Assembly: GCA_947455605.1 (NCBI GenBank)
Contig: CANGOX010000005.1
Span: 17,267 to 81,266, forward strand
Direction: 5' to 3'
Source of the DNA: Chitinophagaceae bacterium
GTDB lineage: Bacteria; Bacteroidota; Bacteroidia; Chitinophagales; Chitinophagaceae
DNA length: 64,000 bases
Shown: in pieces, positions 17,359-25,983 of the stretch
How the letters are laid out: the number at the start of each line of letters is the position of its first letter
Position numbering within the stretch: position 1 is the stretch's first letter
Program-made: the position numbers and the translations under genes
Notes under the pieces: model-generated
Told to the model about the DNA's origin: nothing
The model's input: only the letters and a program-made list of their open reading frames with translations
Databases searched by the model: none

Positions 17359-18534
17359 TTAATATTCATATTTCAACTCACCAAAACTCCCTTTAAGGGT
17401 GAGTATAGATTTCGCAGCGGGTTCTACTCTTCCGATGATCTTTGCTTCAATGTTGAATGTTTCGGCTACTTTGATCATTTTTTCAGCGGCTGCCGCATTG
17501 GTAAACACTTCTAACCTGTGGCCCATATTAAACACCTGGTACATTTCCCTGAAATCGGCACCTGAATTTTTCTGGATCAGTTGAAATATGGGTGGAATGG
17601 CAAATAGATTGTCTTTGATAATGGATAATGGCTGTGGCAGGTATTTCATGCATTTGGTTTGTCCGCCACCACTGCAATGGATCACACCGTTGATATCCTC
17701 AAAATATTCATCCACCAATAATTTCAATAAAGGTGCATAGGTTCTGGTAGGTGATAATAATAATTTACCAACGCTGATCTTTTCGCCATCGATTTCCAGT
17801 AAATCAGTCATTTTATTTTTACCGATATATACCACTTCCTCACTCAGTTTTGGCTCGAATGTTTCGGGATATTTTTCTGCATAATATTTACTCAGCACAT
17901 CATGTCTTGCGCTGGTCAATCCATTACTTCCCAATCCGCTGTTGTATTCCGTTTCATAAGAAGCTTTCCCCGAACTGCCAAAACCCACGATCACATTACC
18001 TGAGGCGATCTTATCGTTGGTAACCAGTTTCGATTTGGGCCAGCGTGCCGTCATGGTGCCGTTTACCGCAATGGTTCTAACCACATCTCCTACATCTGCT
18101 GTTTCACCGCCGAGGTATTGAATGTTTACACCAAAACTTTTGAGTACATCAAAGAATTCCTGTGTGCCATTGATCACGGCCTGTAATACTTCACCGGTAA
18201 TGAGTAATTTATTTCTGTCGATGGTAGAGGAGAACAATAGATTATCGGTAACGCCCACACAGAGCAGGTCATCCAGGTTCATTGCTACCGCATCCTGCGC
18301 TATGCCCTTCCAAACGCTCACGTCGCCGGTTTCTTTCCAGTAGAGATAGGCAAGGATACTTTTGGTGCCTGCGCCATCTGCATGCATGATATTTACCCAG
18401 TCCTGCTCGCCACATAAATAATCTGCATATATCTTACAAAAAGCATGGGGGTACAGGCCCTGGTCCAGCTTCTGGATCGCAGCATGTACTTCTTCTTTTT
18501 GAGCGGAAACACCTCGTTGAGCGTAGAGAGACAT
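17359..18534 (-). CDS. purM: phosphoribosylformylglycinamidine cyclo-ligase (AIR synthase)
   Basis: 391 residues from ATG 18534. I chose this start because the conserved Bacteroidota N-terminus is YAQRGVSAQKEEVHAAI. The longer frame upstream translates the repeat at 18533-18663 into low-complexity sequence. AIR-synthase core features: MNLDDLLCVGV, GGETADVGDVV and VIVGFGSSG, plus the C-terminal MGHRLEVF. It makes aminoimidazole ribotide with ATP in purine synthesis. It is divergent from ribF. Confidence 0.88.
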   Translation of the reverse strand: MSLYAQRGVSAQKEEVHAAIQKLDQGLYPHAFCKIYADYLCGEQDWVNIMHADGAGTKSILAYLYWKETGDVSVWKGIAQDAVAMNLDDLLCVGVTDNLLFSSTIDRNKLLITGEVLQAVINGTQEFFDVLKSFGVNIQYLGGETADVGDVVRTIAVNGTMTARWPKSKLVTNDKIASGNVIVGFGSSGKASYETEYNSGLGSNGLTSARHDVLSKYYAEKYPETFEPKLSEEVVYIGKNKMTDLLEIDGEKISVGKLLLSPTRTYAPLLKLLVDEYFEDINGVIHCSGGGQTKCMKYLPQPLSIIKDNLFAIPPIFQLIQKNSGADFREMYQVFNMGHRLEVFTNAAAAEKMIKVAETFNIEAKIIGRVEPAAKSILTLKGSFGELKYEY

Positions 18535-18663
18535 TTTGGAATTTTGAAATTGGGAAATTGGGAAATTTTGGAATTGCTGCAAATGTAAGGATTAGCCATG
18601 AGGTCAAAAGAAACCAGCCCTTTCAATTTCCCAATTTCCCAATTCCAAAATTTCCCAATTTTG
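18533..18663. repeat. inverted repeat in the purM/ribF divergent region
   Basis: The arms at 18533-18575 and about 18621-18663 are inverse arrays of AAATTGGG and AAATTTTGGAATT words (common run AATTGGGAAATTGGGAAATT). It occupies the whole divergent leader, so any promoters must lie inside or between the arms. Related words occur at 49498-49537. Confidence 0.8.
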
Positions 18664-18668
18664 TCCCT

Positions 18669-18676
18669 TACTTTTG
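18669..18676 (+). promoter_or_regulatory. -7 box (TACTTTTG) 7 nt before ribF
   Basis: TACTTTTG fits TAnnTTTG and ends 7 nt before ATG 18684. No TTTG is seen at the -33 position, which falls in the repeat arm. Confidence 0.4.
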
Positions 18677-18683
18677 CCCAACT

Positions 18684-19625
18684 ATGAGGGTACATCGTGA
18701 ATTAGCGGGCTCATTGCCGGAATTTAACAGGGCCGTGGTTACTATCGGAACTTTTGACGGGCTGCATATGGGCCACCGGAAGATCATTGCACAGCTGAAA
18801 GAAGAAGCTGCCCGTATCGGTGGCGAAACGGTGATCATTACTTTTCATCCTCACCCCAGAAAGATCGTTTCCTCTGTACCGGGGGATATTAAATTACTCA
18901 CTACTTTACAGGAAAAGATCAGCCTGCTGGAAGCTGCAGGTATCGATCATCTGGTGGTGGTGCCCTTTGACCATATTTTTTCGAACCAAACGGCTGAACA
19001 ATATGTAAAGGATTTTCTGTACGCATACTTTAAGCCGCATACTGTGATCATTGGATATGACCACCGTTTTGGTAAAGGGCGGGAAGGTAATTATCAGCTG
19101 ATGAAGGAGTATGGTAAAACGCTGGGATTTGAGGTGAAAGAGATATCAGAACAGATCATCAATGAGATCGTGATCAGTTCAACAAGGATACGGCATGCTT
19201 TAAAAGGCAATGATATTGCTGCCGCCAATCAGTTTTTGGGTTATCCTTATTTTTTTGAGGGAGTGGTGATCGAGGGAAATAAACTGGGGCGTACCATTGG
19301 TTACCCAACAGCCAATCTGCATATTTCCAGTGAGGAGAAACTGATTCCGGGCAATGGTGTATATGCTGTTACTGTAATAATCCCGAAAACATCTGAAACG
19401 AAAGTATACAAAGGCATGATGAATATTGGTCTCAGACCAACCGTTGATGGTAAGAAAAAAGTGATCGAGGTAAATATTTTTGATTTCGATGCAGATATCT
19501 ACGGTCAAACCATTCAGGTACATCTTCAGGAATACCTGCGCGGCGAAGTAAAATTTAACGGGCTGGATGAACTAAAGGAACAGCTACGAAAAGATAAACT
19601 CGCTGCCATAAATGTTCTGGCTTAA
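18684..19625 (+). CDS. ribF: bifunctional riboflavin kinase / FAD synthetase
   Basis: 313 residues from ATG 18684; the longer frame would translate the repeat. The N-terminal nucleotidyltransferase has TIGTFDGLHMGHRKI and later ISSTRIRHAL; the C-terminal kinase starts at about 185 with GRTIGYPTANL and NIGLRPTVDG. It phosphorylates riboflavin to FMN and adenylylates FMN to FAD. A single-gene unit with a -7 box only 7 nt before the start. Confidence 0.95.
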   Translation: MRVHRELAGSLPEFNRAVVTIGTFDGLHMGHRKIIAQLKEEAARIGGETVIITFHPHPRKIVSSVPGDIKLLTTLQEKISLLEAAGIDHLVVVPFDHIFSNQTAEQYVKDFLYAYFKPHTVIIGYDHRFGKGREGNYQLMKEYGKTLGFEVKEISEQIINEIVISSTRIRHALKGNDIAAANQFLGYPYFFEGVVIEGNKLGRTIGYPTANLHISSEEKLIPGNGVYAVTVIIPKTSETKVYKGMMNIGLRPTVDGKKKVIEVNIFDFDADIYGQTIQVHLQEYLRGEVKFNGLDELKEQLRKDKLAAINVLA

Positions 19626-19642
19626 ACAGCGCATTCACGGCC

Positions 19643-20065
19643 TTAGTCGTTAACAGGAACGATGGTTACTTTACGTATTCTCACCACATCAGGAACATCC
19701 TGGTTGTTTTGATTGCTGAATCCAGTATTCAGAACAACCTCTGCGGTATTGGGGGCAATCACCATTACTACAATAGTATTGTCATTTACATTCTGCCGTT
19801 ATAATTCAATATGAATTTCTGAAGCCAATGGTGTACTCAGATGTACAGTTGCATACACAAAAATATTACAGGGCGGAGCTGTTTCACCATCTTTATAAGC
19901 ATAACATACCACAGTAGGTTCTAAGGTTATGGACAGTTGTGTGCTGTCGAGATCCTGTACCAGAAAGCTACTGATCAAAACATTATTATTCTTTTTAACG
20001 ATGGTTGTATTCTCTGCAGATTTGGCACAGGATATGAACAGGAATGCAATTACTAAATATTTCAT
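19643..20065 (-). pseudogene. lipoprotein-like gene interrupted by one in-frame TAA
   Basis: ATG 20065 opens an 88-codon frame with a lipoprotein signal (LFISC, lipobox Cys at residue 13) ending at TAA 19799-19801. The same frame continues immediately for 51 more sense codons to TAA 19643-19645. The second part reads as beta-rich protein (TIVVMVIAPNTAEVVLNTG, then VVRIRKVTIVPVND). Total length would be 140 residues plus the internal stop. I know no named family. Either a nonsense mutation, a sequencing error, or a shorter real protein with a chance open tail. Confidence 0.5.
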
Positions 20066-20139
20066 TAGTGATAAGGTTTACATGATAATGAGAAGAAACA
20101 CATGCAAACCAGCGAAAGAAATGTTTGAACCGATCAATA

Positions 20140-20304
20140 TTAGCGGGGTGAAGAGTATTTTATTAAAACAAAGAGGCTATTGTTTGCTGAGACTTTTGAT
20201 AGCTGATCCCATTCACTGATTATTTCAATAGCAAAGTTCAGGGAATAAGAAGCATTATTTGTTATAGCAGAGATTGGATTAATTGCAGATTTTACTGCTT
20301 TCAT
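20140..20304 (-). CDS. possible small peptide gene downstream of the HTH regulator
   Basis: 54 codons from ATG 20304, which lies 13 nt after the stop of the HTH gene on the same strand. No Cys, no signal peptide, no family that I recognise. An out-of-frame longer version overlaps the HTH gene and is less likely. Kept only because regulator-plus-small-peptide pairs exist. Confidence 0.25.
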   Translation of the reverse strand: MKAVKSAINPISAITNNASYSLNFAIEIISEWDQLSKVSANNSLFVLIKYSSPR

Positions 20305-20317
20305 CCCCAATAAATGA

Positions 20318-20578
20318 TCAATCTTTCTTAGACTGATTTTTAAATAATGCATTGGGGTCAAAATCAATGATCTGGCGGTAATTATCCAGTGCGAATATTT
20401 CAGCCAGCCGTATCAGGCTTTCGATCTTTACTTCAGAAACACCATTTTCCCAGGTAGACAAAGTTGAGCGACCGATCCCCAATTCTGAAGCAACATAGCG
20501 TTGATTATAATTACGCAGTTCCCGTATCAGCCGGATATTACTGGCAATCCGCATTCTTTCCTCACTCCTCTTATACAT
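20318..20578 (-). CDS. small XRE-family helix-turn-helix regulator
   Basis: 86 residues. HTH_3 domain at about 10-70: LRNYNQRYVASELGIGRSTLSTWENG is the helix-turn-helix region (quoted here as LGIGRSTLSTWENG for the core). There is no extra effector domain. An alternative start is residue 9 (20554). It may be a stand-alone repressor of nearby small genes; target unknown. Confidence 0.75.
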   Translation of the reverse strand: MYKRSEERMRIASNIRLIRELRNYNQRYVASELGIGRSTLSTWENGVSEVKIESLIRLAEIFALDNYRQIIDFDPNALFKNQSKKD

Positions 20579-20903
20579 GGATATCTATTTAAGTGATCTG
20601 TTTTCTGCTGTAATAATAAGGCGGTACTATTTACCGAAATAGGGTGTAAATACGCTAGCCGGGATAGTATTTTCACTGTACTTTTCGCCCCGTAAATACC
20701 TGTCAACAATACTGACATTTTGCTGATACAGATATTTTGTTCTTCTTTTTGGGGTTTTGAATTTTATCTCATCATTTGGCCAATGACTGGGCTTGAATCA
20801 CTCTGACAACTTTGCCCCATTAAATGAAAAAAAGTAAGGTAAGAACCAGCGTTGAACTGGGTATTGAGCCAAAGCTTATTCAACAGAATCAAAACCTACT
20901 AAT
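20579..20903. other. 325-bp gap between the HTH gene and the small peptide genes
   Basis: I see no gene I would defend. One 27-codon frame starts at 20824 but lacks any feature. The divergent promoters for the HTH gene and the small genes at 20904 and 20996 should lie here, yet I find no good TTTG-N20-TAnnTTTG pair. Confidence 0.4.
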
Positions 20904-20993
20904 ATGAAAAAGTTATTGTGTATTGTATTCAGTATTGTTGTAACATCTGCCTTCTTATATTTCTGCAAAAAGAATCATTTGACTAAATCCTGA
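20904..20993 (+). CDS. 29-residue signal-like peptide
   Basis: ATG 20904 to TGA 20991-20993. MKK followed by a hydrophobic stretch and a Cys-Lys-Lys end (FCKKNHLTKS): the shape of a lipoprotein or type I signal with almost no mature part. The next ATG is 2 nt after the stop, indicating translational coupling with the 60-residue membrane protein. Possibly a leader peptide. Confidence 0.35.
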   Translation: MKKLLCIVFSIVVTSAFLYFCKKNHLTKS

Positions 20994-20995
20994 AT

Positions 20996-21178
20996 ATGAG
21001 AAAATTTTTAATTGCTATGGCAATCCTGGTTATCGTTTTACCCATATTGTTGATTGTACAAAGAAATTCCAACTGGGAAATCATTTCTGTTAAAGAATAC
21101 TTTTATCTGGTTGTTGGTTTCCTGGCAGGGTTTCTCATGTATGATAAAAGAAAAAAAGATCAGACGAAAACCAATTAA
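20996..21178 (+). CDS. small two-helix membrane protein
   Basis: 60 residues: a hydrophobic segment at 3-21, a short loop, a second at about 35-49 (YFYLVVGFLAGFLMY), then a basic tail KRKKDQTKTN. I know no family. It is coupled to the preceding 29-codon frame and followed by a terminator, so the pair looks like a real transcript. Confidence 0.55.
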   Translation: MRKFLIAMAILVIVLPILLIVQRNSNWEIISVKEYFYLVVGFLAGFLMYDKRKKDQTKTN

Positions 21179-21184
21179 AATTAT

Positions 21185-21227
21185 CGATCCGTGTTCTGGC
21201 TTTACAAACCGGACCGGATCGTTTTTT
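21185..21227 (+). terminator. intrinsic terminator after the small membrane protein
   Basis: CGATCCG (21185-21191) pairs with CGGATCG (21215-21221), with further partial pairing inside, followed by TTTTTTG. Confidence 0.65.
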
Positions 21228-21268
21228 GTTTTGTTTTCATTCTGAAACGGGGTTATATGACAATCCTT

Positions 21269-22267
21269 TTAGGCCATCATCTTCACCGTCATCTCTTTCA
21301 TCAAACCTGCATCAGAAGTATTGCCATCATGTACTCCCACACTTCGGAGATTGTATTGATGAAGCAGGAGGAGGATCTTTTCTACACTGGGGTAATCATA
21401 TTTTTTTGCCGCACTGATATAGTCTTTTACAAAGTAAGGATTCACACCTAAAGCAGCTGCTACGGTCTTTTCATCAGGGCTTGACACATTGTAGATCATG
21501 TATAATTTACTGAAGAAATTATACAATGCCGGCAGGATCATCTGGATAGGTCCGGCTTTGGGGTTGGCCTCAAAATATTGAATGATCCGGATGGCTTTCT
21601 GCATATTTTTTTGCGCAATGGCTGCCTGCAGTTCAAATACATTGAATTCTTTACTTACGCCGATATAGTTCTCAATATCATCTTCGGTAATATTCTTTCG
21701 GGCTCCCAGGTTAACGGCTAGTTTTTCTATTTCGTTTTTTATACGGCTCAGATCGTTACCAATATGGTCTACCAATATAAAAAGTGCTTTCTGTGTGATA
21801 CTTAACCCATGCTGTTGTACCATCTCTCCTGCCCATACCGGTAACTGACTATCGTACATTTTTTTGGTAGTGAGTACCTCGGCTTTTTGCTTCAGCAGTT
21901 TGGCTATTTTACCGCGTCCATCTACTTTTTTCTCTTTATGACTTACCACAAATATGGTTGAGGGCAGGGGATTCTCAATATAACCCTCCAGTTTTTCCAG
22001 CTCTCGCATCTGTTGAGCTTCTTTCAACAGAACTACCTGCCGTTCAGCAAACATGGGATAACGCATACAGGCATTTACCACAGAAGCCCAATCGGCATCT
22101 TTTCCATAGAAAATAGTTAGGTTAAAGCCGGCTTCAGCCTCGCTGAGGATGTGGTGCTCAGCATAATCCACCACCTGGTCTATAAAAAAAGACTCTTCCC
22201 CCTCCAGCCAATAGATGGGTTTAAACTGCTTTTTCTTCCAATCTGCTATGATCTTTTCGGCCGACAT
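21269..22267 (-). CDS. holA: DNA polymerase III subunit delta
   Basis: 332 residues with the HolA pattern: KPIYWLEGEESFFIDQVV at the start, YPMFAERQVVLLKEAQ, and the C-terminal helical collar domain with MILPALYNFFSKLY. It is the delta subunit of the clamp loader, which opens the beta sliding clamp for loading onto primed DNA. A single gene, with repeats on its upstream side (22339-22399). Confidence 0.93.
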   Translation of the reverse strand: MSAEKIIADWKKKQFKPIYWLEGEESFFIDQVVDYAEHHILSEAEAGFNLTIFYGKDADWASVVNACMRYPMFAERQVVLLKEAQQMRELEKLEGYIENPLPSTIFVVSHKEKKVDGRGKIAKLLKQKAEVLTTKKMYDSQLPVWAGEMVQQHGLSITQKALFILVDHIGNDLSRIKNEIEKLAVNLGARKNITEDDIENYIGVSKEFNVFELQAAIAQKNMQKAIRIIQYFEANPKAGPIQMILPALYNFFSKLYMIYNVSSPDEKTVAAALGVNPYFVKDYISAAKKYDYPSVEKILLLLHQYNLRSVGVHDGNTSDAGLMKEMTVKMMA

Positions 22268-22338
22268 GGCTGCAAAGATGTGGCAGGAACCAGTAATGGC
22301 GAAAAAATGGTTGCGAAAGTTGTAAACATCGGGTGGTG

Positions 22339-22399
22339 TCCATAGACCATGGTCTATAGTCCATAGAAGGAAGAATGGGCTTTATTATAGACTATGGAC
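22339..22399. repeat. inverted repeat of CATAGAC/GTCTATG words between holA and the exonuclease gene
   Basis: Left part has CCATAGACCATGGTCTATAG (itself near-palindromic) plus TCCATAG; right part TATAGACTATGGACC is an inverse copy. The same word is found as a 10-bp stem at 38178-38201. It fills most of the gap. Confidence 0.7.
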
Positions 22400-22403
22400 C
22401 TCT

Positions 22404-23114
22404 TCATACCACAACAACCCTTTCATCCGTAAGCAAAGGTTTATCTAAGAATCGAAGGATCACATTCGCCGTTACCACCACATCCCGCTGGCAGTAGGCG
22501 GCTATCCGGGGTAGATCATGGTCTTTGTAGTAAACATTCTGTACCATGCTTCCATCGATATCTGATTTAGAGGAGGGGATGCCCAGCACATTGGCAAGCA
22601 GGTGCAAGGATACATAGTTCTTATTGTCGCCAAATTTCCACCAGTTAAGGGTATCGAACATTTTTACTTCCCAGGGCTTTTTATCGTGCAGTTGCAGATA
22701 TTCGGGAAGCGGCATCCTGTTGATAAGCAGACGGCGGCAGATATACGGAATATCAAATTCTTTAATATTATGCCCGGCAAAGCGGAACTGGCGGTTATGT
22801 TGGTACATTTTATTGCACAGATCCGTAAAAATACTGAGTACTGCTACCTCATCATCCCCATAGATATTTTTCATTTTCAGGCAGAGACCGTTTTGCTCAT
22901 CCTCATAAAAAAAGGCGGTGGAGATACAAATGATCTTGCCAAATTCGGCCAGGATCCCGGCTTTTTTCCGGTATCCTTCTTCCATGTCCATATCTTCTGG
23001 CACGGTTTTGGCAATCTTGTCGTGAAACAGGGTTTGCCAGTTGGAATCCATACGGTCAAAGGATGGATACTGAGGCACGGTCTCAATATCCAATAATAAA
23101 AGTTCTGTTATCAT
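22404..23114 (-). CDS. DEDD-family 3'-5' exonuclease (PolB-like exonuclease domain)
   Basis: 236 residues from ATG 23114; the longer frame adds 13 unlike residues. Exo I motif LLDIETVP with D9 and E11, Exo II FAGHNIKEFDIPYICRR, Exo III YCQRDVVVTANVI. That matches the stand-alone predicted PolB-type 3'-5' exonucleases. It would trim DNA or RNA 3' ends; its pathway is unknown. Only 43 bp separate it from the divergent coiled-coil gene. Confidence 0.82.
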   Translation of the reverse strand: MITELLLLDIETVPQYPSFDRMDSNWQTLFHDKIAKTVPEDMDMEEGYRKKAGILAEFGKIICISTAFFYEDEQNGLCLKMKNIYGDDEVAVLSIFTDLCNKMYQHNRQFRFAGHNIKEFDIPYICRRLLINRMPLPEYLQLHDKKPWEVKMFDTLNWWKFGDNKNYVSLHLLANVLGIPSSKSDIDGSMVQNVYYKDHDLPRIAAYCQRDVVVTANVILRFLDKPLLTDERVVVV

Positions 23115-23157
23115 ACCATAAAAAGTAATAATTTTCGAAATCCAAAACCCCAATCAC

Positions 23158-24150
23158 ATGAGCTACAACGACGCTTCAAATGGAGGTGCTGAGAACCCGT
23201 ATTCTCAGCCAAATGACAACCGCAAACTAATATACGGTATTCTGATCGCGGCATTGGTAGGCACCTGGGCTTACATCTTTTACGATAAAAGCAAGACAAA
23301 AGAAACAGTAGCTACTTTACAGACCAAAATTGTAAATGTAGACAGTGCCCGCAATGCCATTCAGCAGGAATTCCTGTCGGTTTCAGCTAAGGCAGATTCT
23401 TTAACCCAGACCAATATTCAACTTCAGGGTGACCTGGCAGATAAAAGTTCAGCCATCCAGAAACTGAAAGGCAATATCGGCAGCATTCTGAAGAAAAAGA
23501 ATGCGAGCGATGCCGAACTGGCCGAAGCCAAACAGATGATCTTTGAACTGAATGGTAAAGTAGATGGTCTGTTTGCAGAGATCGATAAACTGAAAGGCGA
23601 GAATAAGCAACTGAGTTCTGCCAACGAGCAATTGAACACAGAAAAAACTAAGCTTACAGCCGATAAACAGGATCTGGAACAGAACCTGAACACAACTAAA
23701 ACAGAAAAGAAGCAACTGGAAGAAAAAGTGGATGTGGCTACCACCCTGCATGCCTCAAATATCGGCATTGCCGCTATTAAGGTAAACAGCAATGGTAAAG
23801 AAAAGGAAACTACTACCGCAAAAAGAGCTAACCTGATACGTATCGCTTTTGTACTGGATGAGAACAGGGTAACCCCTACCGGCCCGAAAGACATTTATGT
23901 TATTGTTACCGGTCCGGATGGTAAAGTGATCACCGAAGGCGGCACGTTTAACACCCGTGAAGAAGGCAGTAAATCTTTCACCAGCAAAGTACCTGTAAAT
24001 TATGAGCAGGGTAAAATAACACCCGTAAGCTTTGACTGCAGACAAAATGATAAATACAAAGAAGGCGATTATAAAGTTGAGATCTATAATAATGGCTTTA
24101 AAATAGGCCAGGGTGTGAAAACCCTTAAGAAAGGCGGGTTATTCAGTTAA
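23158..24150 (+). CDS. membrane-anchored coiled-coil protein
   Basis: 330 residues. One membrane helix at about 24-42, then a long coiled coil at about 55-205 (heptad-rich KLKGENKQLSSANEQLNTEK), then a C-terminal globular domain with beta-strand pattern (IRIAFVLDENRVTPTGPKDI, YVIVTGPDGKV). The C-terminal region looks like an Ig-like or adhesin stalk tip. No enzyme motif. Orientation N-in with the coil outside is inferred. Monocistronic, with a terminator at 24173-24206. Confidence 0.7.
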   Translation: MSYNDASNGGAENPYSQPNDNRKLIYGILIAALVGTWAYIFYDKSKTKETVATLQTKIVNVDSARNAIQQEFLSVSAKADSLTQTNIQLQGDLADKSSAIQKLKGNIGSILKKKNASDAELAEAKQMIFELNGKVDGLFAEIDKLKGENKQLSSANEQLNTEKTKLTADKQDLEQNLNTTKTEKKQLEEKVDVATTLHASNIGIAAIKVNSNGKEKETTTAKRANLIRIAFVLDENRVTPTGPKDIYVIVTGPDGKVITEGGTFNTREEGSKSFTSKVPVNYEQGKITPVSFDCRQNDKYKEGDYKVEIYNNGFKIGQGVKTLKKGGLFS

Positions 24151-24172
24151 GAGCACCTGTTATACAAAACAT

Positions 24173-24206
24173 AAGAGGCGGTTACCGGATGGTGGCTGCC
24201 TCTTTT
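24173..24206 (+). terminator. intrinsic terminator after the coiled-coil gene
   Basis: AAGAGGC (24173-24179) pairs with GCCTCTT (24198-24204), followed by TTGTT; the apical region has partial GGTTACC/GGTGGCT pairing. Confidence 0.6.
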
Positions 24207-24212
24207 GTTATG

Positions 24213-24320
24213 AATTAGCGGATTGGCGGACCTGTCTGCCGACAGACAGGTTGCGGATTAGCGGATTGAACCCCGAAACCTTTAAATTTACTCCAAAAAA
24301 AATCTGCTAATCCGCTAATT
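24213..24320. repeat. inverted repeat abutting the histidine kinase start
   Basis: The arms AATTAGCGGATTGGCGGA (24213-24230) and TCTGCTAATCCGCTAATT (24303-24320) are inverse copies with two mismatches. Inside is a second palindrome CCTGTCTG-CCGA-CAGACAGG (24231-24250). The last base of the right arm is directly followed by the ATG of the histidine kinase. Confidence 0.8.
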
Positions 24321-25499
24321 ATGCTCCCACAATGGTTTAACTGGAAGGTTCTGCTTATCTGTATTGCCATCGTGCTGGTTAGTGGTACTATTTTTTATTC
24401 TCAATATGTGGCAGGAAAAATAGCCAGAGAAGAAAGAAAGAATGTGGAAGCCTGGGTGGAAGCACAAAGAACCATTCTTAACTCATCTGATAGTGCCAGT
24501 ATCAACCTCGCTACAAAGATTTCTACAGAAAATAACCAGATACCTATTATTGAAACCAATGAGAAAGACAGCATTTCAGGGAATTACCTGAATCTGGATA
24601 CGGCTAAGGTAAAAGATGAAAAAAACTATCTCAATCGAAAACTCGAAGAATTTAAACGGTACCGGCACCAACCGATCATTCTGGTATTAAAAGAAAACCC
24701 CTATACAGCCAATCAATATTATTACGGTGAGAGTGATCTTTTGAAAGAGGTCAAGCTCTACCCCATCATCCAGTTGATCATTGTAGCCTTATTTATCACT
24801 ATTGCCATCGTTGCTTTACAAACTTCTTACCGGAGCGCCCAGAACCAGCTTTGGGCTTCTATGGCCAAGGAAACAGCACATCAGCTGGGTACACCGGTTT
24901 CCAGTTTGCAGGGCTGGCTGGAGATATTGAAAGAACATGAAGTGAACAAGTTGATTGTACCCGAGATAGCCAAAGATGTAAACCGTTTATTACTGGTAAC
25001 CGACCGGTTTGGAAAAATAGGCAGTCAGCCGCAATTTGAAATGAGTAATCCGGCACAACAGATCCATTATATGCTGGAGTACATGAAGAAAAGAACCGGT
25101 GGTCATGTGCGCATCAGTTTTGATGATCAACCGATCAAAGAATTAAATACGATGCTCTCTCCCCCATTGTTCGACTGGGTGATGGAGAACCTGATCAAGA
25201 ATGCACTGGATGCAATAGAAGGCAATGGACAGATCAGTATAACTACAAGTGTGAATGAAGGCTATTTATTAATTGATGTGACCGATACAGGAAAAGGCAT
25301 TGCTAAAAATCACCTGAACAATGTATTTAACCCGGGATTCACGACTAAAAAACGGGGCTGGGGACTGGGCCTTTCTTTGAGTAAAAGGATAATTGAGCAG
25401 TACCACAAAGGAAAACTCTTTGTGAAGTGGAGTGAACAGGGCAAGGGCAGTACCTTCCGGATTATTCTGCCTCTTCAGCCACAGCCTCAGTCTGCTTAG
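24321..25499 (+). CDS. orphan sensor histidine kinase
   Basis: 392 residues. Two membrane helices (about 9-27 and 149-166) enclose an extracytoplasmic sensor of about 120 residues. The H-box is AHQLGTPVSSLQGW with H187, the HQLGTP variant seen in Bacteroidota. The ATPase domain has N-box MENLIKNALDAIEG, G1 DVTDTGKGI and G2 KRGWGLGLSLSKRI. No response regulator is adjacent. The nearest in the window, at 62360, is far away. The last 38 nt overlap the tail of the opposing gene at 25462. Confidence 0.9.
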   Translation: MLPQWFNWKVLLICIAIVLVSGTIFYSQYVAGKIAREERKNVEAWVEAQRTILNSSDSASINLATKISTENNQIPIIETNEKDSISGNYLNLDTAKVKDEKNYLNRKLEEFKRYRHQPIILVLKENPYTANQYYYGESDLLKEVKLYPIIQLIIVALFITIAIVALQTSYRSAQNQLWASMAKETAHQLGTPVSSLQGWLEILKEHEVNKLIVPEIAKDVNRLLLVTDRFGKIGSQPQFEMSNPAQQIHYMLEYMKKRTGGHVRISFDDQPIKELNTMLSPPLFDWVMENLIKNALDAIEGNGQISITTSVNEGYLLIDVTDTGKGIAKNHLNNVFNPGFTTKKRGWGLGLSLSKRIIEQYHKGKLFVKWSEQGKGSTFRIILPLQPQPQSA

Positions 25500-25767
25500 A
25501 CGCCATCAGATCAAAATAACTCATAGCTGCATACCATTGATGCAAAGACTGAGTGGTAGTGGTTTCCACATACAGGTTTGCCTCACTGCATAAACTCAGC
25601 AGTTCTGTTTCAGCATGTGCCATTTCCGCATTATTGTCTGTTTCACCAATCCTGCGTATACAACTATGCATCCTTGATAATTTCTCATCTGAGAGATGAT
25701 CAAACGCATGCTGTTGCATCAATTGGCCTGCGGCATTCACCAGTAATTCATACGATGTCGTTTTCAT
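25462..25767 (-). CDS. small helical hypothetical protein
   Basis: 101 residues from ATG 25767 (an alternative ATG is 7 codons upstream). Helical and acidic, ending in TEAVAEEAE; no motif. Its 3' end overlaps the histidine kinase gene tail-to-tail by 38 nt. I do not recognise the family. Good length and composition support it as coding. Confidence 0.6.
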   Translation of the reverse strand: MKTTSYELLVNAAGQLMQQHAFDHLSDEKLSRMHSCIRRIGETDNNAEMAHAETELLSLCSEANLYVETTTTQSLHQWYAAMSYFDLMASKQTEAVAEEAE

Positions 25768-25902
25768 ATACTTGTGTTTAGTGTGCAATTACCTATATAG
25801 ACAACAAAAACTGGGCAAACGTGCATTACCGAATTGTTAACGGCTCAAACAAGTGCATAAGATGTGAATAGCGGGCGTATGCAAAGGATTGCGCCAGGGG
25901 AG

Positions 25903-25983
25903 GAATATCGAATATTGAACAAGGAATATTGAATGAAGAAGTGAATTTTTACTACGAAATTCAATATTCCTTGTTCGATATTC
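25903..25983. repeat. second copy of the GAATATTGAACAAGGAATAT inverted repeat
   Basis: The left arm at 25903-25932 is mirrored at about 25958-25983. The 20-nt core is identical to that at 2916-3003. The right end overlaps the TGA stop of the DUF6629 gene (25982-25984). Confidence 0.85.

Noticed and set aside
18535..18683. Longer coding frames for purM and ribF reaching into each other's leader
   Set aside because: The extra residues are low-complexity translations of the inverted repeat at 18533-18663 (Phe/Pro/Asn/Gln-rich) and conserved N-termini begin later.
20824..20907. 27-codon frame starting MKKSKVRTSVELGIEP
   Set aside because: Too short, no hydrophobic or family signal, overlaps the start of the better-supported 29-codon frame.
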